From Borrelia sp. RT5S (GTDB lineage Bacteria; Spirochaetota; Spirochaetia; Borreliales; Borreliaceae): a stretch of 64,000 bases of DNA. The stretch spans positions 868,001-932,000 of the forward strand of contig NZ_CP088936.1 in the NCBI RefSeq assembly GCF_021165755.1, written 5' to 3'. How positions within the stretch are numbered: the first letter of the stretch is position 1; each line of letters opens with the position of its first letter. The notes below the pieces were generated by a model. The model saw nothing but the letters and a program-made list of their open reading frames with translations. It did not search any database and was not told the origin of the DNA. The position numbers and the translations under genes are program-made. Positions 59,023 through 64,000 of this stretch are shown in pieces.

Positions 59023-60006
59023 ATGTATAATTTACGAAACAGAAGTTTTTTAAGGATTTTAGATTTTACTCAAAAGGAAATTAAATATTTACTTGATTTG
59101 TCTCACAATTTAAAAAGAGCTAAGTATACTGGGGTTGAGAAGCAGAAACTTAAGGGAAAGAATATAGCTATAATTTTTGAAAAAGATTCAACAAGAACAA
59201 GATGTGCATTTGAGGTTGCTGCTTATGATCAGGGTGCTGGGGTTACTTATTTGGGGCCAACGGGAAGTCAAATAGGCAAGAAGGAGTCTATTGCTGATAC
59301 AGCAAGAGTATTGGGAAGAATGTATGATGCTATTGAATTTAGAGGATTTTCCCAGCAGGCTGTAGAGGATTTGGCTAGATACTCTAATGTTCCAGTTTAT
59401 AATGGACTAACGGATATTGCGCACCCGACACAGGTTCTTGCTGACTTTATGACCATTGAAGAGCATAAGGGGTGTTTAAAAAAATTGAAGATGGTGTTTT
59501 GTGGTGACGGTAGGAATAATGTTGCTAATTCTTTAATGGAAGGTTGTGCCATGATGGGCATGGATTTTAGAATATTTGCCCCAAAGGAACTTTTCCCAGA
59601 ACCAGAGTTGGTAGACAAGGTAAGGGGAGTAGCACACAAGAGCGGAGGCAGGATTACTATTTCTAGTTCTATTGAAGAAACAGTTAAAGATGCTGATGTT
59701 GTCTATACTGATGTTTGGGTATCTATGGGAGAAATTAATTGGGATGAAAGGATAAAGCTTTTAAAGCCATATCAGGTTAATAAGGAACTTATGAAATTAG
59801 CAAAGGAAGATGCAATATTTATGCATTGCCTACCGGCTTTTCATGATTTAAATACAGTGCTTGGTAAGGAATTATTTGACAAGTATGGTCTTGAGGGTGT
59901 TGAGGTTACGGATGATGTTTTTGAAAGTAATCAATCTGTTGTGTTTGATGAGGCTGAAAATAGATTGCATACAATTAAGGCTGTAATGGTTGCAACTTTG
60001 GGTTAG
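59023..60006 (+). CDS. arcB: Ornithine carbamoyltransferase (catabolic)
   Basis: 327 residues. ArcB splits citrulline with phosphate into ornithine and carbamoyl phosphate. The carbamoyl-phosphate motif STRTR is at residues 56-60, [11 protein letters not shown] and the ornithine-site HCLPAFHD are present. AAGGAGAATTTT precedes the ATG. No arginine biosynthesis genes are nearby, and the operon context supports the catabolic direction. Confidence 0.97.
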   Translation: MYNLRNRSFLRILDFTQKEIKYLLDLSHNLKRAKYTGVEKQKLKGKNIAIIFEKDSTRTRCAFEVAAYDQGAGVTYLGPTGSQIGKKESIADTARVLGRMYDAIEFRGFSQQAVEDLARYSNVPVYNGLTDIAHPTQVLADFMTIEEHKGCLKKLKMVFCGDGRNNVANSLMEGCAMMGMDFRIFAPKELFPEPELVDKVRGVAHKSGGRITISSSIEETVKDADVVYTDVWVSMGEINWDERIKLLKPYQVNKELMKLAKEDAIFMHCLPAFHDLNTVLGKELFDKYGLEGVEVTDDVFESNQSVVFDEAENRLHTIKAVMVATLG

Positions 60007-60061
60007 TCTTGTTTACATTGTGTTGTGTTAAGGAAATGCGAGATGTGTCAGGAGGGATATC

Positions 60062-61474
60062 ATGATTGGGAAGATCAAAATTCCGAGTAGTTTTACAATA
60101 ATATTTTCTTTAATAGTTATTATGACGGTATTAACTTATGTATTACCCGCTGGTGAGTTTTCTAAGGAGATGAGAGAAGTTAGTGGGAGCATGAAAGAGG
60201 TTGTTGTGGCTGGGACTTACCACACAGTGGATAGGGCTCCTAGGGGATTTTTTGATGGTATTTATACCGTTTTAACTTCAATGGCTAAAGGCATGGAACA
60301 TGCTGTTGAGGTTATTGTATTTATTTTAATTGTTGGTGGAGCTTATGGTGTAATTTTAAGAACCGGAGCAGTTGATGCGGGAATAGCTGCAGCAATTAGA
60401 AAGATGGGAAACAAGGATAAGCTTCTTATTCCTTTTATGATGTTTATTTTTTCAATAGGAGGAACTACAACGGGAATGTGCGAAGAAACACTTCCATTTT
60501 ACCTTGTCATGATTCCTTTAGTGCTAGCCTTAGGTTATGATATGATAGTGGCGGTTTCAATTATTGCATTAGGAGCTGGTATAGGAACTATGGCCTCCAC
60601 TATTAATCCATTTGCAACAGGAATTGCGTCAGCGATCGCTGGTATTGATTTAAATGAAGGATTTTATTTTCGCATTGTTTTATATGTAGTATCTACTTTG
60701 GTTGCAATAATATATGTTTTAGTGTACGCGGTAAGAGTTAAGAATGATCCCACTAAATCTATAGTTTATGCAAAAAGGGAAGAACACTATAATGCATTTA
60801 TTAAAGATAGCGGCGGTAATAGCGGGTCGGATATCCCAGAGTTTACAAATGCACGTAAAATAGTTTTGCTTTTATATGGGATAATGATTTTATTTTTAAC
60901 ATATAGCATTATACAACTTGGTTGGTGGATGCAAGAGATGACTATGTTGTATCTTGGCACAGCTATTCTTTCGGCCTTGGTTTGCAAGATGAGTGAATCT
61001 CAGATGTGGGATGCATTTATAGAGGGTGCTAAAGATATGATGACAGCTGCTGTTATTATTGGAATAGCTAGAGGGGTTATGATAGTAGCTGACGATGGAT
61101 TGATTACGGCTACAATATTAAATGCAGCGGCTGAATTTTTATACGGATTGCCAAAAGTTTTGTTTATAGTTTTAAATGAAATTGTACAAATACTGATAGG
61201 GTTTGTTGTCCCCTCATCGTCTGGGCATGCAAGTCTTACGATGCCAATAATGGCACCTTTGGCTGACTTTTTGGAGATGCCACGGGCATCTGTTGTTATT
61301 GCAATGCAAACAGCATCTGGGCTTGTCAATTTATTGACTCCTACTGGAGTTATAATGGCAGTTTTAGGAATTGCAAGATTAGGATATGGAAGTTGGGTTA
61401 GATTTGTTGTGCCATTGTTTGTTATTGAATTTGTAATATGTATTTTGGTGATAATGGCCAATGTTTATATTTAA
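60062..61474 (+). CDS. YfcC-family transporter, likely arginine/ornithine exchanger
   Basis: 470 residues, polytopic with about 12 membrane segments. It belongs to the YfcC group (GTTTGMCEETLPFYLV and TINPFATGIASAIAG), not to the classical ArcD antiporters. Position between arcB and arcC makes arginine import with ornithine export its probable job; that is inference from context. A strong AGGAGGG precedes the ATG. Confidence 0.9.
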   Translation: MIGKIKIPSSFTIIFSLIVIMTVLTYVLPAGEFSKEMREVSGSMKEVVVAGTYHTVDRAPRGFFDGIYTVLTSMAKGMEHAVEVIVFILIVGGAYGVILRTGAVDAGIAAAIRKMGNKDKLLIPFMMFIFSIGGTTTGMCEETLPFYLVMIPLVLALGYDMIVAVSIIALGAGIGTMASTINPFATGIASAIAGIDLNEGFYFRIVLYVVSTLVAIIYVLVYAVRVKNDPTKSIVYAKREEHYNAFIKDSGGNSGSDIPEFTNARKIVLLLYGIMILFLTYSIIQLGWWMQEMTMLYLGTAILSALVCKMSESQMWDAFIEGAKDMMTAAVIIGIARGVMIVADDGLITATILNAAAEFLYGLPKVLFIVLNEIVQILIGFVVPSSSGHASLTMPIMAPLADFLEMPRASVVIAMQTASGLVNLLTPTGVIMAVLGIARLGYGSWVRFVVPLFVIEFVICILVIMANVYI

Positions 61475-61497
61475 TCATAGATGAGGAGTGTATGAAG

Positions 61498-62445
61498 ATG
61501 GATAGTAAGAAAATAGTCATATGTCTTGGGGGAAATGCCTTGGAGGATGGCAATGGCGAGGCAACGGCTGAAAAGCAGTTGGAGGTTGTAATGAAAAGTA
61601 TTACAGGGATTGTGGATTTAATTGAGAGTGGACATGAGGTAGTTATTAGTCATGGCAATGGTCCGCAAGTAGGCAGGATAGTCCTTCAGAATGAAATGGC
61701 TAGACATGAAACTCCTGCTATGCCGCTTGATATATGTGGGGCGATGAGTCAAGGTATGATAGGGTATCACATTGAACAGGCTTTAAGAAATGAGCTTAGG
61801 AAAAGGGGTGTGAGTAAAGATGTTGCTGTATTGATTACTCAAGTCATAGTTGACAAAGAAGACAAGGGATTTAGGGATCCTAGTAAACCGATTGGTCCAT
61901 TTTATGATAGAGCTACGGCATTGGAACTTGAAAAGAGCAAGGGGTATGTTCTGAGAGAGGACAGCGGCAGGGGTTACAGGAGAGTAGTAGCTTCTCCGAT
62001 GCCATTAGAGATAGTAGAGATTGAAGCAATAAAGGAATTAATCGGAAAGGGATTTATAGTCATTGCTTGTGGTGGAGGTGGAGTGCCTCTTGTAAGAGAT
62101 TTAAGAGGAAATATTGAAGGAGTAAGTGCGGTAATTGATAAAGATTTTGCCTCATCTAGATTAGCTCAGGATGTAGGGGCAGATGTTTTGATTATACTTA
62201 CAGCTGTTGAGAAGGTATCATTAAATTTTGGTAAATCGGATGAGATTTTGTTAAATGAGGTTAGTACTTCAGATATGGAAAAATACATAGATGAAGGGCA
62301 TTTTGCAGTAGGATCTATGCTGCCTAAAGTGCAGGCTGGTATGGAGTTTGTAAAGTCTAGTGAAGGAAGGATAGCCATCATTACGTCATTAGATAAACTT
62401 AGTAAAGACATAGAGAATGCTAGAGGTACTGTCATTAAAGACTAA
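61498..62445 (+). CDS. arcC: Carbamate kinase
   Basis: 315 residues. ArcC transfers the phosphate of carbamoyl phosphate to ADP, the step where the ADI pathway yields ATP. LGGNAL, ISHGNGPQVG and AVIDKDFASSRLAQDVGAD are the family motifs. ATG 61498 is nine bases after AGGAG (61484-61488); ATG 61492 is also possible. It ends the operon before a bidirectional terminator. I recall no arcC in B. burgdorferi B31, where the pathway is thought to end at ArcB. Confidence 0.95.
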   Translation: MDSKKIVICLGGNALEDGNGEATAEKQLEVVMKSITGIVDLIESGHEVVISHGNGPQVGRIVLQNEMARHETPAMPLDICGAMSQGMIGYHIEQALRNELRKRGVSKDVAVLITQVIVDKEDKGFRDPSKPIGPFYDRATALELEKSKGYVLREDSGRGYRRVVASPMPLEIVEIEAIKELIGKGFIVIACGGGGVPLVRDLRGNIEGVSAVIDKDFASSRLAQDVGADVLIILTAVEKVSLNFGKSDEILLNEVSTSDMEKYIDEGHFAVGSMLPKVQAGMEFVKSSEGRIAIITSLDKLSKDIENARGTVIKD

Positions 62446-62464
62446 GGAAGTAGTATAGAAGAAG

Positions 62465-62513
62465 AATAAGGGCGTATTGAGGGTTTATTTTGATTTATGA
62501 GTACGCCCTTATT
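62465..62513. terminator. Bidirectional terminator between arcC and the MFS gene
   Basis: AATAAGGGCGTA (62465-62476) and TACGCCCTTATT (62502-62513) form a perfect 12-base-pair stem. It lies 20 bases after arcC and 30 bases beyond the convergent MFS stop, so it can serve both. The A/T flanks supply a short U-run in each direction. The loop is 25 bases, longer than usual. Confidence 0.7.
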
Positions 62514-62542
62514 TCCAAAATTGCTGTAATTTTAATTTTTAA

Positions 62543-63763
62543 TTATTCAGGGTTGATTTGTTTCGAAAAACTAGTTTGTAATTTAATGGCTCTTTTTTTG
62601 GCTTTAAATTTGTATGTAACTATAGCGGATAGGGTACAAAAAATGAGTACCAGTAGGACAAGTGTATTTATGGCACTCATTAAATTAGATAACACTGAGC
62701 ATATTAATAGTACTAAGAATGAGAATAAACGAGATATTGTACTGTTAATGGAAGTTATAGTTCCTAAAACTTTTGAATCAATATTCTTTCGTAAAAAATA
62801 TTCCAAATTATTAGAATAAAGACTAACCATAGTTACTAAGAGTGTGATTATGGTAGTAAACATATAAATATGTGAAACTGTTTTTATTAAAATTGATAAT
62901 AAAGCCATGGTAGTTAAAATGATATAAATGGAATACTCAGGGCGTTTAATTTTCTTAAATGTCCATGCTCCTATAATATCTGACAAACGAAATAATATAT
63001 ACATGGTTCCAAATGTACTAATGGGTATATTTTTATCAGTAAAAATTACTTGCCAGTATAAATAGAAAGGTTGCAAGAATAACTGAATGGCACTAATTAG
63101 GATAAATAACTCCAGGAGAACTTCAGATCTTAAAAACCTAATTATATCTTTCTTGAAATTTATAAGATATAGCATGGTATCTTCTTTTTTATATTGATAA
63201 TCTGTATTTTTATCACACGATATGAAAAGAATTGTAACTAAGGAAGATACTAAATATAGTAATAATGAAATGAGATATATTTTCAGATCAATATGCAAAA
63301 ATAAGATACTGCCTATGTCGCCTGTATCAAGGTGACTCAAAAAAATTAAAAGCATTTATATCCTCTAGAAAGATAATTTTAAGCATTGGGGCTATTTTAG
63401 GTGGCGATTAAAGCTAATATCAATTGTTCCAGTACTTACTGCAGATGACATCCCATATATAAACCAAGCAGAGCAAAGAATAGCAAATGATGTCGCTTTG
63501 AAAATAATGAAATATGAAACCATTGACAAAAAAATAGACATCAAGTAAACAATTTTTCTATCAAAAATGTCTGAAATTACACCTGAGGGAAACTCAAAGA
63601 TCATAATTGCAAGCATGTAGCACATTTGTACCATGGCAATATTGCCTAGCGCTAGCCCTTTATTGATTAAAATAATAGTCAGAACTGCGTGCGGAAGTGT
63701 TCTTGCAAATTCTGATAAAAACAAAGAACAAAAATAATATTTTTCATGTTCATTCCTTATCAT
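62543..63763 (-). pseudogene. MFS transporter interrupted by an 80-bp inversion
   Basis: As sequenced, the gene is in two in-frame parts. The N-terminal part (63392-63763, 123 residues) stops at a TAG after SFNRHLK. The C-terminal part resumes with an ATG at 63355 and runs to 62543. Both are in the same frame, so the cause is not a frameshift. Re-inverting 63323-63402 removes the stops and gives one 406-residue, 12-helix transporter typical of the major facilitator superfamily, with motif-A-like SDIFDRK in the N-terminal half. The ATG overlaps the stop of the upstream celB-like gene (ATGA), with AGGGG just before it, so it belongs to a sugar operon. Substrate unknown. Confidence 0.9.
63318..63407. 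other. Inverted 80-bp segment bounded by 5-bp inverted repeats
   Basis: TCGCC (63318-63322) and GGCGA (63403-63407) flank an 80-base segment. Read on the plus strand, the segment encodes KKLKAFISSRKIILSIGA followed by ILGG, the piece missing from the minus-strand MFS gene. Flipped, it joins FNR to LYQGDSKK and ILGG to DIGSILFLHID with no stop or frame change. The arms extend imperfectly to 12 bases (8 of 12 match). Confidence 0.92.
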
Positions 63764-64000
63764 AACCCCTGACGGCCTTTACAAGATGTGTTTTTTCGGG
63801 TATTTTCTTGCTTTAAGAGAACTTTTTCATAGGCTTTTAGGAAGGGGAAGTAGATCAGTGTAGAAAGTATCAATAATAGTAAAGATAATATAAGAGCCTT
63901 AAAGTCAAGTCCAGTAGAAATGAAAGCTGCTAGTGCTGATGGTGTTGTCCAAGGAACTAAAGTCCTAACTCTCTCAATGAATCCAAAATTAGTTAAAGAG
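63760..64000 (-). CDS. PTS cellobiose/chitobiose-type EIIC permease, C-terminal part (5' end outside window)
   Basis: The minus-strand frame is open from the window end to a TGA at 63760-63762, giving the last 79 residues of a longer protein. They show VPWTTPSALAAFISTGLD, a hydrophobic helix (ILSLLLLILSTLIYFPF) and LKAYEKVLL, the C-terminal pattern of CelB/ChbC-type EIIC permeases. In Borrelia chbC (on cp26 in B31) imports chitobiose; a chromosomal gene here would be a paralogue or relocation. Substrate is inferred from family only. Its stop overlaps the MFS start. Confidence 0.8.
   Translation of the reverse strand, partial: SLTNFGFIERVRTLVPWTTPSALAAFISTGLDFKALILSLLLLILSTLIYFPFLKAYEKVLLKQENTRKNTSCKGRQGL

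Noticed and set aside
60062..61474. Classical ArcD arginine/ornithine antiporter
   Set aside because: The motifs are those of the YfcC family; only the operon position suggests an arginine/ornithine role.
63355..63392. Frameshift or sequencing indel as the cause of the split MFS gene
   Set aside because: Both halves are in the same frame, and the stops between them vanish only when the 80-bp segment is reversed; an indel would not put the missing coding piece on the other strand.

Overview
The window is a dense, AT-rich (roughly 30% G+C by eye) piece of spirochaete chromosome. Gene content and order match, as I remember it, the right-hand part of the Borrelia burgdorferi B31 chromosome from infB (BB0801) to the arc genes (BB0841-BB0843). 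Several carbohydrate genes sit here that I do not remember at these positions in B31: a GlcNAc-type PTS permease, CutC, glycogen phosphorylase, a cellobiose-type PTS permease with an MFS gene, and a carbamate kinase. This suggests a Borrelia outside the Lyme group (relapsing-fever or reptile-associated), but the species call is inference.

Layout. 1-4566: infB (3' part)-rbfA-truB-rpsO-pnp, a translation/RNA operon. 4576-12446: propeller lipoprotein, lptF, lptG, tgt, murJ and a HEAT-repeat protein, mostly overlapping. 12443-15408: coaBC divergent from yhdT-panF (pantothenate uptake and CoA synthesis) around a perfect 70-bp palindrome. 15414-21337: pseudouridine synthase, P-loop protein, murC, yicC, cmk, rpoZ, miaA and a 31-residue bS22/AURKAIP1-like protein. 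21390-25187: envelope proteins, a phosphodiester glycosidase and a GlcNAc-type PTS EIIBC. 25315-34498: hrpA and topA, divergent from sbcD-sbcC. 34547-38579: ROK kinase, cutC, glgP. 38592-46477 (minus): lipoprotein, ileS, a ClpA-like ATPase with a degenerate second ATPase module, phosphohexomutase. 46594-54843: uvrB, uvrA, lptD-like. 54889-57632 (minus): lipoprotein, RNase HI, YiiX-like lipoprotein. 57774-62445: a complete arginine deiminase operon arcA-arcB-yfcC/arcD-arcC ending in a strong bidirectional terminator. 62543-64000 (minus): MFS gene and the 3' end of a celB/chbC-type permease gene.

The most striking observation is in the MFS gene (62543-63763). Its two halves lie in the same frame but are separated by in-frame stops. 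The missing 80 bp is present in reverse orientation between 5-bp inverted repeats (TCGCC/GGCGA). Flipping it on paper restores one uninterrupted 406-residue transporter. The gene therefore looks switched off by a microinversion, either a reversible switch or a template-switch mutation. The second notable structure is the 70-bp palindrome that places mirrored -10 elements in front of coaBC and yhdT-panF.

I saw no rRNA, tRNA, CRISPR array, insertion sequence or prophage gene. No gene-free stretch exceeds about 180 bases.
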